A DNA stretch of 64,000 nucleotides from Blastococcus_B deserti. Lineage in GTDB: Bacteria > Actinomycetota > Actinomycetes > Mycobacteriales > Geodermatophilaceae. Shown here in pieces: positions 40,570-49,718 of this stretch. The DNA is taken from assembly GCF_042682525.1 (NCBI RefSeq), contig NZ_JBHUHP010000028.1:91283-155282 (forward strand), in the 5' to 3' direction. The notes beneath the pieces are model-generated. The model was not told the DNA's origin, did no database searches, and saw nothing but the letters and a program-made list of their open reading frames with translations. How positions within the stretch are numbered: position 1 is the first letter of the stretch; each line of letters begins with the position of its first letter. Both the position numbers and the translations under genes were made by a program.

Positions 40570-40940
40570 GCCAGGCCCGCGGTCGACGGGGCCGACCCGC
40601 CCGTCGGCGCCCCGACGCCCGGCGGCAGGTTCGGTACCGCGTCGGACAGGGTGATGTAGACCTCTCCCCCGTCGATCGTGACCTCGTGGGTGCGCACCGG
40701 CTTCTTGGCCGGAGGAGCATCGACGCGGCCGGTGCGGAGGTCGAACCGTGACGCGTGCAGCGGACACTCCACCTCGCAGCCCTCCAGCCAGCCATCGGCC
40801 AGGGATGCGTCCTGGTGGGTGCACGTGTCGTCGATGGCGTAGACGTCGCCGTCGTCGGTGTGGAAGACGGCGACCGGGGGGTCGAGCTCGAGGCGACGAG
40901 CCTCCCCCGGGGCCAGCTCGCTCAAGGCACAGACCCGCAT
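40566..40940 (-). CDS. Rieske [2Fe-2S] ferredoxin
   Basis: This 124-residue protein is a single Rieske domain with ligands in CTHQDASL and CPLHASRFDL. It shuttles electrons from the FAD reductase to the terminal oxygenase. I chose the ATG at 40940 because the upstream bases (40958-40990) hold a direct repeat that looks like an operator. In-frame starts at 41018 or 40982 would place that repeat inside the gene. The C-terminal 20 residues are Pro/Gly-rich. It heads the operon ferredoxin, reductase, oxygenase. Confidence 0.85.
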   Translation of the reverse strand: MRVCALSELAPGEARRLELDPPVAVFHTDDGDVYAIDDTCTHQDASLADGWLEGCEVECPLHASRFDLRTGRVDAPPAKKPVRTHEVTIDGGEVYITLSDAVPNLPPGVGAPTGGSAPSTAGLA

Positions 40941-40957
40941 ACGCCGCCCATTCGGTG

Positions 40958-40990
40958 CGTCATGCGAAACATTCACCGTCATGCGCAACA
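40958..40990. promoter_or_regulatory. 14-bp direct repeat, 19 bp apart, upstream of the Rieske operon
   Basis: CGTCATGCGAAACA (40958-40971) and CGTCATGCGCAACA (40977-40990) differ by one base. On the minus strand the second reads TGTTGCGCATGACG, containing the GTTGCGCA core also found before the BCCT and ABC transporter genes. Confidence 0.6.
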
Positions 40991-41134
40991 TCGTCGCGGT
41001 GCGGCATTCCTGTGTCAAGCATCACGTGCGCTGCTCGCCGGCTCCGGACATCACACCCCGCAAGCACGTCCGTCCACTCCCGCTGACGGCCGGGCGCGGA
41101 GCGACCGGACCGCCTCCGGAGTCCGAGGTGGTGT

Positions 41135-41926
41135 CTAGCGGAAGAAGCCCAGCCTCCGGCTGAGCCCGTCGGCCGCCGCCACCACGCGGGGCGCCACGTC
41201 GCCGAACGTCTCCGGGGCCAGGCGGAACGACGGTCCTGACACGCTGACCGCCGCGACCACGCGCCCCTCGGCGTCGCGTACCGGAGCAGCCACGGCGTTG
41301 AGGCCGACCTCGTACTCCTCCGCGGTGGCTGCCCAACCGCGGGCCTCGATCTCGGCGAGCTCCCGGTGGAGCGCCTCGAGATCGGTGATCGTCGAGTCCG
41401 TGAAGCGCTGCAGCTCCCCGCTGAGCAACTCCTTCCGCACCGGCTCGGGGGCGAACGCCAACAGGACCTTGCCGCTGGAGGTCGCGTGCAGCGGCGTCGC
41501 CTGGCCGACCCAGTTGTACGACGTGATCGATCCCGCCCCCCGCACCTGACTGATGTTGACCACCCGGTCGCCGTCGAGGATCGCGATGTTGACCGTCTCC
41601 CTCAGGTCGACGGCCAGCTCCTCGCAGGTACGGCGGCCCTCCCGGGTCAGATCCATCTGCGCGGCGGTGGCACCGGCGAGCCGGACGATGCCGAAACCCA
41701 GGCGGTACTTGCCGCGGTCGACCAGCTGCTCCACGAAGTCGTGGCTCTCGAGGACGGCGACGAGCCGGAACGCCGTGGACTTGTGCACGCCGAGCTCGGC
41801 CGCGATCTCGGTGACCCCCGCCTCGCCACGGGAGCCGAGGATCTCGAGGATCATCAGCGCGCGGTCCACCGACTGCACCAGTGCCGCAGGAGCGCGCTCG
41901 GCGACGTGGTTCTCCTCGAAGTCCAT
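41135..41926 (-). CDS. IclR family transcriptional regulator
   Basis: This 263-residue regulator has the IclR winged helix (SVDRALMILEILGSRGEAGVTEIAAELG, HKSTAFRLVAVLE) and the GAF-like effector domain with NWVGQATPLHATSSGKVLLAF and LNAVAAPVRDAEGRVVAAVSVSG. IclR proteins commonly control catabolic operons in response to a pathway metabolite. It lies between the Rieske operon and divergent betA, and may act on either. The ATG at 41926 follows TACGCT plus six bases. The gap to the ferredoxin gene (194 bp) holds the 19-bp-spaced repeats. Confidence 0.9.
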   Translation of the reverse strand: MDFEENHVAERAPAALVQSVDRALMILEILGSRGEAGVTEIAAELGVHKSTAFRLVAVLESHDFVEQLVDRGKYRLGFGIVRLAGATAAQMDLTREGRRTCEELAVDLRETVNIAILDGDRVVNISQVRGAGSITSYNWVGQATPLHATSSGKVLLAFAPEPVRKELLSGELQRFTDSTITDLEALHRELAEIEARGWAATAEEYEVGLNAVAAPVRDAEGRVVAAVSVSGPSFRLAPETFGDVAPRVVAAADGLSRRLGFFR

Positions 41927-41932
41927 CCACCC

Positions 41933-41938
41933 AGCGTA
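41933..41938 (-). promoter_or_regulatory. Leaderless -10 element of iclR
   Basis: On the minus strand TACGCT is followed by six bases and the ATG at 41926. Confidence 0.55.
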
Positions 41939-42212
41939 GGGACCAGCCGTCGGATCACCGCCCGGCGGAGCGCCATCCGGATCTCCACGTCGCCCTGTCG
42001 AGGGAGTCCGCTGCGAGGGGCCGGACCCAGGGCCTGCACCGCGCCGTGGGACGCGGCCGATCGCCAGGCTCTGTGCGCGACCGCCTCGGACATTCGTTCA
42101 AAAACCCCGCCGGAGAGTGTTGCCCCATGAAGAACACCGCCCTTAATGTGCAACGAATCACGCTGACCGGATCCACCGGCAGCCGACGGCCTCGTGCACG
42201 GAGGAGCGACAC

Positions 42213-43922
42213 ATGGGCGAGCAGCGGTACGACTTCGTCGTCGTCGGGGGTGGATCGGCCGGCAGCGCCCTGGCGAACCGGCTCAGTGCCGATCCCGGGC
42301 GCTCCGTCCTGGTCCTCGAGGCCGGCCGCAAGGACTCCCTGTGGGACGTCTTCGTCCACATGCCCGCGGCCCTGACCATCCCGATCGGCAACCGCTTCTA
42401 CGACTGGAAGTACGAGACGGAGCCGGAGCCGTGGATGGGCGGCCGGAAGGTCTACCACGCCCGCGGCAAGCTGCTCGGCGGCTCCAGCAGCATCAACGGG
42501 ATGATCTTCCAGCGGGGCAACCCGATGGACTACGAGCGCTGGGGCGCCGACGACGGCATGCACACCTGGGACTTCGCCCACTGCCTGCCGTACTTCAAGC
42601 GGATGGAGAACTGTCTCGCGGCCGAGCCGGACGACCCGTTCCGCGGCCACGACGGCCCGCTCGTCCTCGAGCGGGGCCCCGCCACCAACCCGCTGTTCCA
42701 GGCCTTCCTGTCCGCCGCGCAGCAGGCCGGCTATCCCCTGACCGACGACGTCAACGGCTACCGGCAGGAGGGCTTCGGGCGGTTCGACCGCAACCTCCAC
42801 CGGGGCCGTCGGCTCAGCGCCGCCCGGGCCTACCTGCACCCGGTCCTCTCCCGCAAGAACCTCACCGTGGAGACCCGCGCCTTCGTCACGAAGATCCTGT
42901 TCGAGGGCGACCGGGCCGTCGGCGTGCAGTACCGGCACGGGCGCGGGCCGCTGCGGACCGTCCGCGCCGGCGAGGTGGTGCTGGCCGGCGGTGCCATCAA
43001 CACCCCGCAGCTCCTGCAGCTCTCTGGCGTGGGCAACGGCTCGGAGCTCCGCGCGCTGGGCATCGACGTCGTGGCCGACCTGCCGGGTGTGGGCGAGAAC
43101 CTGCAGGACCACCTCGAGGTCTACATCCAGCACGGCTGCAAGAAGCCGGTGTCGATCGCGCCGGGCATGAAGTGGTGGCGCAAGCCGGGGATCGGCGCCG
43201 AGTGGCTGTTCCTGCGCAAGGGCCTGGGCGCGACCAACCACTTCGAGGCCGGCGGGTTCGTGCGGAGCAACGAGGACGTCGACTACCCGAACCTGATGTT
43301 CCACTTCCTGCCCATCGCCGTCCGGTACGACGGGTCGATGCCGGCCGGTGACCACGGCTACCAGGTGCACATCGGCCCCATGTACTCCGACGCCCGCGGC
43401 ACGCTGAAGATCACGTCGACCGACCCCCGGGTGCACCCGGCGATGCGGTTCAACTACCTGTCGACCGAGCAGGACCGCCGCGAGTGGGTGGAGGCGGTCC
43501 AGGTGGCGCGCGAGATCTTCGCCCAGCCCGCGTTCTCGGAGTTCAGCAGCGGCGAGATCTCGCCCGGGCCGGAGATCGAGACCCCGGAGCAGATCCTCGC
43601 CTGGGTGGCCAAGGACGCCGAGACGGCATTGCACCCCTCGTGCACCGCGAAGATGGGCACCGATCCGCTGTCGGTGGTCGACCCCACGACCATGGGGGTG
43701 CACGGGCTGAAGGGGTTGCGCGTCGCCGACGCCTCGGCCATGCCCTACGTGACCAACGGCAACATCTACGCCCCGGTCATGATGCTCGCCGAGAAGGCCG
43801 CCGACCTGATCCTGGGCAACGAGCCCCTGCCGGCCGAGCACGTCGAGTTCTACCGGCACCGCCGGGCCGCCGCGCAGGAGGTCAGCCCGGAGAACCGCCC
43901 GGAGACCGCGAACCTGGGCTGA
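42213..43922 (+). CDS. betA: Choline dehydrogenase (GMC oxidoreductase)
   Basis: BetA oxidises choline to betaine aldehyde with FAD. The 569-residue protein starts YDFVVVGGGSAGSALANRLS for FAD binding. It has the GMC signatures GKLLGGSSSINGMIFQRGN and GAINTPQLLQLSGVG, and the C-terminal catalytic region LHPSCTAKMG through NIYAPVMMLAEKAADLIL. The ATG at 42213 has GGAGGAGCGACAC directly upstream. The 286-bp gap to iclR contains ATTCGTT (about 42092) and its inverse AACGAAT (about 42154), possible regulator half-sites. A strong hairpin follows the stop. betB is convergent. Confidence 0.9.
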   Translation: MGEQRYDFVVVGGGSAGSALANRLSADPGRSVLVLEAGRKDSLWDVFVHMPAALTIPIGNRFYDWKYETEPEPWMGGRKVYHARGKLLGGSSSINGMIFQRGNPMDYERWGADDGMHTWDFAHCLPYFKRMENCLAAEPDDPFRGHDGPLVLERGPATNPLFQAFLSAAQQAGYPLTDDVNGYRQEGFGRFDRNLHRGRRLSAARAYLHPVLSRKNLTVETRAFVTKILFEGDRAVGVQYRHGRGPLRTVRAGEVVLAGGAINTPQLLQLSGVGNGSELRALGIDVVADLPGVGENLQDHLEVYIQHGCKKPVSIAPGMKWWRKPGIGAEWLFLRKGLGATNHFEAGGFVRSNEDVDYPNLMFHFLPIAVRYDGSMPAGDHGYQVHIGPMYSDARGTLKITSTDPRVHPAMRFNYLSTEQDRREWVEAVQVAREIFAQPAFSEFSSGEISPGPEIETPEQILAWVAKDAETALHPSCTAKMGTDPLSVVDPTTMGVHGLKGLRVADASAMPYVTNGNIYAPVMMLAEKAADLILGNEPLPAEHVEFYRHRRAAAQEVSPENRPETANLG

Positions 43923-43937
43923 TCCCCGCACGGACGG

Positions 43938-43973
43938 AAGAGGCCCGCCACCCCTCGGGGTGGCGGGCCTCTT
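43938..43973. terminator. Bidirectional terminator between betA and betB
   Basis: A perfect 16-bp stem (43938-43953 with 43958-43973, AAGAGGCCCGCCACCC and its complement) closes on the loop CTCG. The A and T ends of the stem suit termination of both convergent transcripts. Confidence 0.88.
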
Positions 43974-43996
43974 GCGTATGCCCGGGCCGGCGGCGG

Positions 43997-45466
43997 TCAG
44001 GCGGTGAACCAGCCCGACGGCTGCGGTGCGGTGTTGTGCCAGATGTGCTTGGCCTCGCGGTACTCGTTGAGGCCCGAGGGGCCCAGCTCGCGGCCGTTGC
44101 CGGAGCGGCCGAAGCCGCCCCACTCCGCCTGCGGCAGGTACGGGTGGTAGTCGTTGATCCACACCGTGCCGTGGCGCAGTGCCCGCGCGACCCGCTCCGC
44201 CCGCCCGGCGTCCGCCGTCCAGACGGCGCCCGCGAGGCCGTAGTGCGTGTCGTTGCCGAGCCGGATCGCATCGGCCTCGGTGCTGAACCGTTCCACGGTC
44301 ATCACCGGGCCGAACGACTCCTCCTGCACGATCCGCATGTCGCCCCGGCAGTCGGCGAACACCGTCGGCCGGTAGAAGAAGCCCCCGGCGAGCTCCGGGT
44401 CCTCGGGACGGCGACCGCCCGCGACCAGCCGCGCGCCCTCCTCGATCCCCGTCGCGACGTACCGCTCGATGGTCTCCCGGTGCTGGGCGGACACGAGCGG
44501 TCCGCTCTCGGTCGCGTCGTCGAAGCCGCTGCCCAGCCGGATGCGCTCGGCCCGCTCGGCCACGGCGGCGACGAAGGCGTCGTGGATCTCGTCCTGCACG
44601 ATCAGCCGCGCCCCGGCGGAGCACACCTGGCCCGAGTGCAGGAAGACGGCGGTCAGCGCGTGGTCGACGGCGGTGTCGAAGTCGACGTCGGCGAAGACGA
44701 TGTTGGGGTTCTTGCCGCCCAGCTCGACGGTCACCTTCTTCACCGTCTCCGCCGCGGCCCGCAGGATCCACTGGCCGGTGGCCACGCCCCCGGTGAAGGA
44801 CACCATGTCGACCGCCGGGTCCTCGACCATGGCCGCGCCGACCACCTTGCCGTCGCCCAGCACCAGGTTGACCACGCCCGCCGGGGCGCCGGCCTCCGCG
44901 AGCAGCTTCACGAGGTGGATGGTCGTCAGCGGCGTGACCTCGCTGGGCTTGACGACGACCGTGTTGCCGGCGGCGAGGGCCGGGGCGACCTTCCAGGAGA
45001 TCTGGAGCAGGGGGTAGTTCCAGGGGGCGATCAGCGCGCAGACGCCGACCGGCTCGTAGACGACCCGGCTGACGACGTCGGTGCGGCCGGCGTCCACGAG
45101 CCGCCCGGGGTCCTTGTCAGCCAGGTCGGCGTAGTAGCGGAAGACCGCGGCCACGTCGTCGACGTCCTGCCGGCTCTCCCCCAGCGTCTTGCCGGTGTCC
45201 CGCGTCTCCAGCTGGGCGATCTCCTCCTTGTCGCGCAGGAGCAGGTCGGCCACGCGGTCGAGCAGGTCGCCCCGTTCCCGCGCCGGCGTCCGCGCCCACT
45301 CCCCCGCGTCGAACGCGTCGCGCGCGGCGGCGACGGCGGCCGCGACGTCGTCGGCCGTGGCCTCGTCGACCTTGGCCACGACGCTCTGGTCGAAGGGGTT
45401 GACGACCTCGCGCTGGGCGCCGGAGGACGCCGCGCGCCAGGCGCCGCCGATGAACAGGTTGGCCAT
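43997..45466 (-). CDS. betB: Betaine aldehyde dehydrogenase
   Basis: BetB oxidises betaine aldehyde to glycine betaine with NAD(P). The 489-residue protein has the aldehyde dehydrogenase marks APWNYPLLQISWKVAPALAAGNTVV, VELGGKNPNIVF and the catalytic Cys in FLHSGQVCSAGARL, with QEESFGPVMTVERF downstream. It ends in the family's GRELGPSGLNEYREAKHIW. The ATG at 45466 has a GGAGTGAC just upstream. It follows the pabBC gene after 49 bp on the same strand and is convergent with betA. Confidence 0.9.
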   Translation of the reverse strand: MANLFIGGAWRAASSGAQREVVNPFDQSVVAKVDEATADDVAAAVAAARDAFDAGEWARTPARERGDLLDRVADLLLRDKEEIAQLETRDTGKTLGESRQDVDDVAAVFRYYADLADKDPGRLVDAGRTDVVSRVVYEPVGVCALIAPWNYPLLQISWKVAPALAAGNTVVVKPSEVTPLTTIHLVKLLAEAGAPAGVVNLVLGDGKVVGAAMVEDPAVDMVSFTGGVATGQWILRAAAETVKKVTVELGGKNPNIVFADVDFDTAVDHALTAVFLHSGQVCSAGARLIVQDEIHDAFVAAVAERAERIRLGSGFDDATESGPLVSAQHRETIERYVATGIEEGARLVAGGRRPEDPELAGGFFYRPTVFADCRGDMRIVQEESFGPVMTVERFSTEADAIRLGNDTHYGLAGAVWTADAGRAERVARALRHGTVWINDYHPYLPQAEWGGFGRSGNGRELGPSGLNEYREAKHIWHNTAPQPSGWFTA

Positions 45467-45515
45467 GTCACTCCTCGTGTCGTGGGAACAGCGTGCGTGC
45501 GCGGTGCGACGCCGC

Positions 45516-47342
45516 TCAGCGGGGCGGGACGCCGGAACCCTCGGAGGCTCCGGCGAGCACCTGTCCAGGGCTGAGGTCGACGAGGCGGGCCGGGCGCCAG
45601 CCACGCAGCGAGCTGACCACCGCCAGGGCCTCGGCGCGCTCCAGGTCGTCGAGCACCAGCACCCGCTCGCGCAGCCGCCCGAGGTCCAGCAGCCGGGCCC
45701 GCTCGACGCCGGGCAGGCAGCCGGACTCGACCGGAGGCGTCCACCACTGCCCGTCGAGCCGCACGGCGAGGGTGGCCCGGGTGGTCTCGGTGAGCTCGCC
45801 GCGCTCGTTGACCAGGATCGCGTCGTCGGCGGCACCCCGGCGGGCGAAGCGCCGCTCGTAGGGCTCCCGGAGCGTGGTCTTGTGGAACAGCGCGGTGTTC
45901 CGCGAGTCGACCGGTTCGGGATCGACCACGAGCGTCACCGGCGGAACGGCCGGCGGGGGCGGGGGCTCGACGTCGACGGACAGCCGACCGTCGCGCCGCA
46001 GCCGCAACCGCACCCGGGCGGGGCCGGCCGATGCCAGCCGCGCGTCCAGCGCCGCCTCGGCGGCGCCCGGGTCCAGGCGGAAGCCGAGGTGGGCGGCCGA
46101 GCCGGCCAGCCGCCGCAGGTGGCGCAGGCGGTTGCGGAGCCCGGTGCGCGGGTCGAATCGCATGGTCTCGAGGAGCTCGAAGTCGGTCGGGCGCCGCTGC
46201 AGGACGGCGGCCTTCACGAGGACCTCGGCGTGCTCGGCGGCCGCGTCCGAGCCCCAGGTGATCCCTCCCCCGGTGCCGTAGACGGCGGTGCCCGTCGCCC
46301 GGTCGAGGACGACGGTGCGGATAGCGACGTTGAAGCGCGCGCGCACCGGGGCGCCGGGCGGCCCCACCAGACCGACGGCCCCGCAGTACACGCCGCGAGG
46401 TGTGGGCTCCAGGTCCCGGATGATCCCCATGGAGCTCGGTTTGGGCGCGCCGGTGACCGACCCGCACGGGAACAACGCCCGGAACAGCTCGACCAGGCCG
46501 GTGCCGGGCCGCAGCCGGGCGGTGACGTCCGAGGTCAGCTGCAGCACGGTGCCGTACCGCTCGACCGAGAACAGCGCCGGCACGGCGACGCTGCCGACCT
46601 CGGCGACGCGGGCGACGTCGTTGCGCATCAGGTCGACGATCATCACGTTCTCGGCGCGCTCCTTGGCGCTGGCACGCAACCGCCGGGCGAGCTCGCGGTC
46701 CTCCGCCGGGAACCGCCCGCGCCGCGACGTGCCCTTCATCGGCCGCAGCAGGACGTCGTCCCCCCTGCGCTCGAAGAACAGCTCGGGGCTGGCGCTGGCG
46801 ACGACGAACCGGCCGAGGTCGAGATAGGCGTTGCAGGCGCCGCCCTGCCCGAGGGCGAGGTCGCGGTAGAGGGCGACCGCATCCCCCTCGAACCGGCCGC
46901 GCATCCGGACGGTGAGGTTGCACTGGTAGGTGTCACCGGCCGCGATCCGGTCGCGGATGCGGGCCACGTCGGCCGCGTGCTCCTCCGCCACCCAGGCCGC
47001 CGCCCAGTCCGCCTCGTACGCGTCCGGGACCGCCGCCGGATCGGCCGCGTCCAGGGTGGGGACGGTCGTGGGCTCGTCGCACAGGCCGAACCAGGCCAGG
47101 GGTGGTCCGTCCGGGTCGGGCGGGTGCACGGCGACCCCCGGGTCCAGGCCCGCCGCCGCCTCGTACGCCACGTACCCGAAGGCCCAGCTCCCCGCGTCGG
47201 TGGCGCGCTGCACCTCGGCGAGCACCTCGACGACCTCCGCGGGCCGGTCGGCGACCAGGACCCGGTGCGGAGGCGGGCAGAGCACCGCGGTGTCGGCGCG
47301 CAGGTCGTCGAAGCGGCCCCACGGGACGTGGGCCGGGGTCAC
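45516..47342 (-). CDS. pabBC: Fused aminodeoxychorismate synthase component I and 4-amino-4-deoxychorismate lyase
   Basis: This 608-residue protein joins two folate enzymes. Residues 1 to about 360 are PabB, with IRDRIAAGDTYQCNLT, LRPMKGTSRRG, ENVMIVDLMRNDVARV and FPCGSVTGAPKPSSM. The rest is a PLP-dependent PabC with the lysine in ALFHKTTLREPYERRF and NERGELTETTRATLAVR. Together they make 4-aminobenzoate from chorismate, given an amidotransferase. The fusion itself is known in many bacteria. What is unusual is its place between purU and betB in the betaine island, with folP nearby. It lies 25 bp after purU. Confidence 0.88.
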   Translation of the reverse strand: MTPAHVPWGRFDDLRADTAVLCPPPHRVLVADRPAEVVEVLAEVQRATDAGSWAFGYVAYEAAAGLDPGVAVHPPDPDGPPLAWFGLCDEPTTVPTLDAADPAAVPDAYEADWAAAWVAEEHAADVARIRDRIAAGDTYQCNLTVRMRGRFEGDAVALYRDLALGQGGACNAYLDLGRFVVASASPELFFERRGDDVLLRPMKGTSRRGRFPAEDRELARRLRASAKERAENVMIVDLMRNDVARVAEVGSVAVPALFSVERYGTVLQLTSDVTARLRPGTGLVELFRALFPCGSVTGAPKPSSMGIIRDLEPTPRGVYCGAVGLVGPPGAPVRARFNVAIRTVVLDRATGTAVYGTGGGITWGSDAAAEHAEVLVKAAVLQRRPTDFELLETMRFDPRTGLRNRLRHLRRLAGSAAHLGFRLDPGAAEAALDARLASAGPARVRLRLRRDGRLSVDVEPPPPPAVPPVTLVVDPEPVDSRNTALFHKTTLREPYERRFARRGAADDAILVNERGELTETTRATLAVRLDGQWWTPPVESGCLPGVERARLLDLGRLRERVLVLDDLERAEALAVVSSLRGWRPARLVDLSPGQVLAGASEGSGVPPR

Positions 47343-47367
47343 CGCAGGGTCGGGGGGACGCCGGTGC

Positions 47368-48216
47368 TCATCGGAAGATGACGGTACTGGAACCGTTGAG
47401 GAGGACCCGCCGCTCGCAGTGCCAGCGCACCGCCCGGGACAGAGCGAGCGCCTCCGCGTCCCGTCCCACGGTGGCCAGCGCCCGAGGGTCGTGGGCGTGG
47501 TCGATGCGGATCACCTCCTGCTCGATGATCGGGCCCTCGTCGAGGTCGGGGGTGACGTAGTGCGCCGTCGCGCCCACCAGTTTGACCCCTCGGTCGAAGG
47601 CCTGGTGGTAGGGCTTGGCGCCCTTGAAGCCGGGGAGGAACGAGTGGTGGATGTTGATGGCCCGGCCGTGGAGGGCGCGGCAGGCCTCGTCGGACAGCAC
47701 CTGCATGTAGCGGGCGAGCACGACCAGGTCGGCGTCGAACTCGTCCACCAGCTCCAGCAACCGCGCCTCGGCTGCGGCCTTCGTGGCCGGGGTGACCGGG
47801 ACGTGGAAGAAGGGCAGGCCGGCGGCCTCCGCCATGGGACGCAGGTCCTCGTGGTTGGAGACGACGGCGACCAGCTCGCCGCCGAGGCTGCCGGCGCGCC
47901 AGCGGAAGATCAGATCGTTGAGGCAGTGCCCGAGCTTGGACACCATCACCAGGATCCGCTGGGGGTGCGCGCCGGTGAGCGAGTAGGTCATGCCGAACTG
48001 CTCGGCCACGGCGGCGAACTCCGCGTGCAGCTGCTCCGGGTCGGTCTCCTCCGCGCAGGCGAAGGCCGTGCGCAGGAACAGCTGACCGCGCACCGCGTCG
48101 TCGAACTGCTGGTGCTCGACGATGTCGCAGCCGTGCTCGAACAGGAAGCTGCTCACCGCCCGCACGATGCCCGGTCGCTCGGGGCAGCTCAAGGTGAGCG
48201 TGTAGGTGTGGGACAC
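47368..48216 (-). CDS. purU: Formyltetrahydrofolate deformylase
   Basis: PurU hydrolyses 10-formyltetrahydrofolate to formate and tetrahydrofolate. The 282-residue protein has an N-terminal ACT domain (TLSCPERPGIVRAVSSFLF), then the formyltransferase-like domain with VVSNHEDLRPMAEAAG and the catalytic block INIHHSFLPGFKGAKPYHQ and GATAHYVTPDLDEGPII. In this island it would free tetrahydrofolate for the methyl-accepting oxidases. It lies 10 bp after sdaA and 25 bp before pabBC, so sdaA-purU-pabBC-betB may be one operon. Confidence 0.93.
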   Translation of the reverse strand: MSHTYTLTLSCPERPGIVRAVSSFLFEHGCDIVEHQQFDDAVRGQLFLRTAFACAEETDPEQLHAEFAAVAEQFGMTYSLTGAHPQRILVMVSKLGHCLNDLIFRWRAGSLGGELVAVVSNHEDLRPMAEAAGLPFFHVPVTPATKAAAEARLLELVDEFDADLVVLARYMQVLSDEACRALHGRAINIHHSFLPGFKGAKPYHQAFDRGVKLVGATAHYVTPDLDEGPIIEQEVIRIDHAHDPRALATVGRDAEALALSRAVRWHCERRVLLNGSSTVIFR

Positions 48217-48226
48217 GGGTGCCTCC

Positions 48227-49615
48227 TCAGCACTCGACGATGTTGAGCGCCAGCCCGCCGCGGGCGGTCTCCTTGTACTTGACCGACATGTCGGCGCCGG
48301 TCTCCCGCATGGTCTTGATCGCCTTGTCGAGCGAGACGTAGTGGCTGCCGTCGCCGCGCACGGCCATGCGCGCGGCGGTGATGGCCTTGACCGATCCGAC
48401 GGCGTTGCGCTCGATGCACGGGATCTGCACCAGGCCGCCGACCGGGTCGCAGGTCAGGCCGAGGTTGTGCTCGATGCCGATCTCGGCGGCGTTCTCGACC
48501 TGCTCGGGCGTGCCGCCGAGCACCTCGGCCAGCCCGGCGGCGGCCATGGAGCAGGCCGAGCCGACCTCGCCCTGGCAGCCGACCTCGGCGCCGGAGATCG
48601 AGGCGTTCTCCTTGAACAGCAGGCCGATCGCGGCCGCGGTCAGGAGGAACCGGACGACGGCGTCGTCGTCGTGGCCGGGCACGAAGTCCCGGTGGTAGTG
48701 CAGGACGGCGGGGACGATGCCGGCGGCCCCGTTGGTCGGGGCGGTGACCACCCGACCGCCGGCGGCGTTCTCCTCGTTGACCGCCAGCGCGTACAGCGTC
48801 ACCCACTCCATGGCCCGCAGCGGGTCGGCGTCGTCGCGCGCGCTCTCGAGCTGCTCGCGCAGCGCCGCCGCGCGACGACGCACCTTGAGCCCGCCGGGGA
48901 GCACCCCGGGGGTGCGGGTGCCGCGCTCGACGCACTCCTGCATGACCGACCAGATGTGCAGCAGACCGGCGCGCACCTCGGCCTCGCTGCGCCAGGACAA
49001 CTCGTTCGCCAGCATCACGTCGCTGATCCGCAGACCCGTTCGCCGGGTGTGCTCCAGCAGTTCCTCGGCCGTGCGGAACGGGAAGGCGACCGGCGTCGGG
49101 TCCTCGACCAGCACCGGCGCGCCGGTGTCGTCCTCGTCGAGGACGAAGCCGCCCCCGACCGAGTAGTACTCGCGCCGGGTGAGCTCGGTCCCGTCGCCGT
49201 CGAAGGCGGTGAAGACCATGCCGTTGCTGTGGAAGGGCAGCCGCCGGTTGCGGTGCAGGACCACGTCGTCGTCGACGGCGAAGGCGACGGGCTGCTCGCC
49301 GGCGAGCCGGAGCTTGCCCTCCGCCCGGACCGCCGCCACCCGGGGGTCGGCCGCGACGGGGTCCACCAGGTCGGGCTGCTCGCCCTCCAGGCCGAGGACG
49401 ACGGCCTTGACGCTGCCGTGGCCGTGGCCGGTCGCGCCCAGGGAGCCGAAGAGCTCGCAGCGGACCCGGGCCGTGCGGGTCAGCAGGTTCTCGCTCCGGA
49501 GCCGCGAGGCGAACGTGGCTGCGGCTCGCATGGGGCCCACGGTGTGCGAGCTGGACGGGCCGATCCCGACCTTGAACAGATCGAACACGCTGATCGTCAA
49601 CGGTGGACCCCCCAT
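48227..49615 (-). CDS. sdaA: L-serine ammonia-lyase (iron-sulphur type)
   Basis: SdaA deaminates serine to pyruvate, the exit from the glycine/serine end of the pathway. The 462-residue protein has SVFDLFKVGIGPSSSHTVGPMRAA at the start and cluster cysteines in GCQGEVGSACSMAAAG, GLTCDPVGGLVQIPC and a C-terminal EC ending, as in oxygen-sensitive 4Fe-4S dehydratases. I use the ATG at 49615. A TTG at 49600 with GGGGGT upstream is also possible and fits homologue starts better. The gene is divergent from gntR across an operator-containing gap. Confidence 0.93.
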   Translation of the reverse strand: MGGPPLTISVFDLFKVGIGPSSSHTVGPMRAAATFASRLRSENLLTRTARVRCELFGSLGATGHGHGSVKAVVLGLEGEQPDLVDPVAADPRVAAVRAEGKLRLAGEQPVAFAVDDDVVLHRNRRLPFHSNGMVFTAFDGDGTELTRREYYSVGGGFVLDEDDTGAPVLVEDPTPVAFPFRTAEELLEHTRRTGLRISDVMLANELSWRSEAEVRAGLLHIWSVMQECVERGTRTPGVLPGGLKVRRRAAALREQLESARDDADPLRAMEWVTLYALAVNEENAAGGRVVTAPTNGAAGIVPAVLHYHRDFVPGHDDDAVVRFLLTAAAIGLLFKENASISGAEVGCQGEVGSACSMAAAGLAEVLGGTPEQVENAAEIGIEHNLGLTCDPVGGLVQIPCIERNAVGSVKAITAARMAVRGDGSHYVSLDKAIKTMRETGADMSVKYKETARGGLALNIVEC

Positions 49616-49633
49616 CCGCAGTCTGCACGACAA

Positions 49634-49689
49634 CTGGTATATCAGCTAGTGCTGCGACGATATGTCGTTCCCCCGTGCGAGGCAAGGAT
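49634..49689. promoter_or_regulatory. GntR-type operator and promoter module between sdaA and gntR (copy B)
   Basis: CTGGTATATCAG (49634-49645) is a 12-bp dyad with one asymmetric pair, 19 bases upstream of sdaA. CGATATGTC (49658-49666) and GCAAGGAT (49682-49689) follow towards gntR. The dyad recurs before glyA, and the whole block recurs at 35924-35978. Control by the adjacent GntR protein is inferred. Confidence 0.6.
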
Positions 49690-49706
49690 TCTGGCCCAAC
49701 AGGGCT

Positions 49707-49712
49707 TACGAT
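49707..49712 (+). promoter_or_regulatory. Leaderless -10 element of gntR
   Basis: TACGAT is followed by six bases and the GTG at 49719, with ATG as the next codon. Confidence 0.55.
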
Positions 49713-49718
49713 TCCTCC

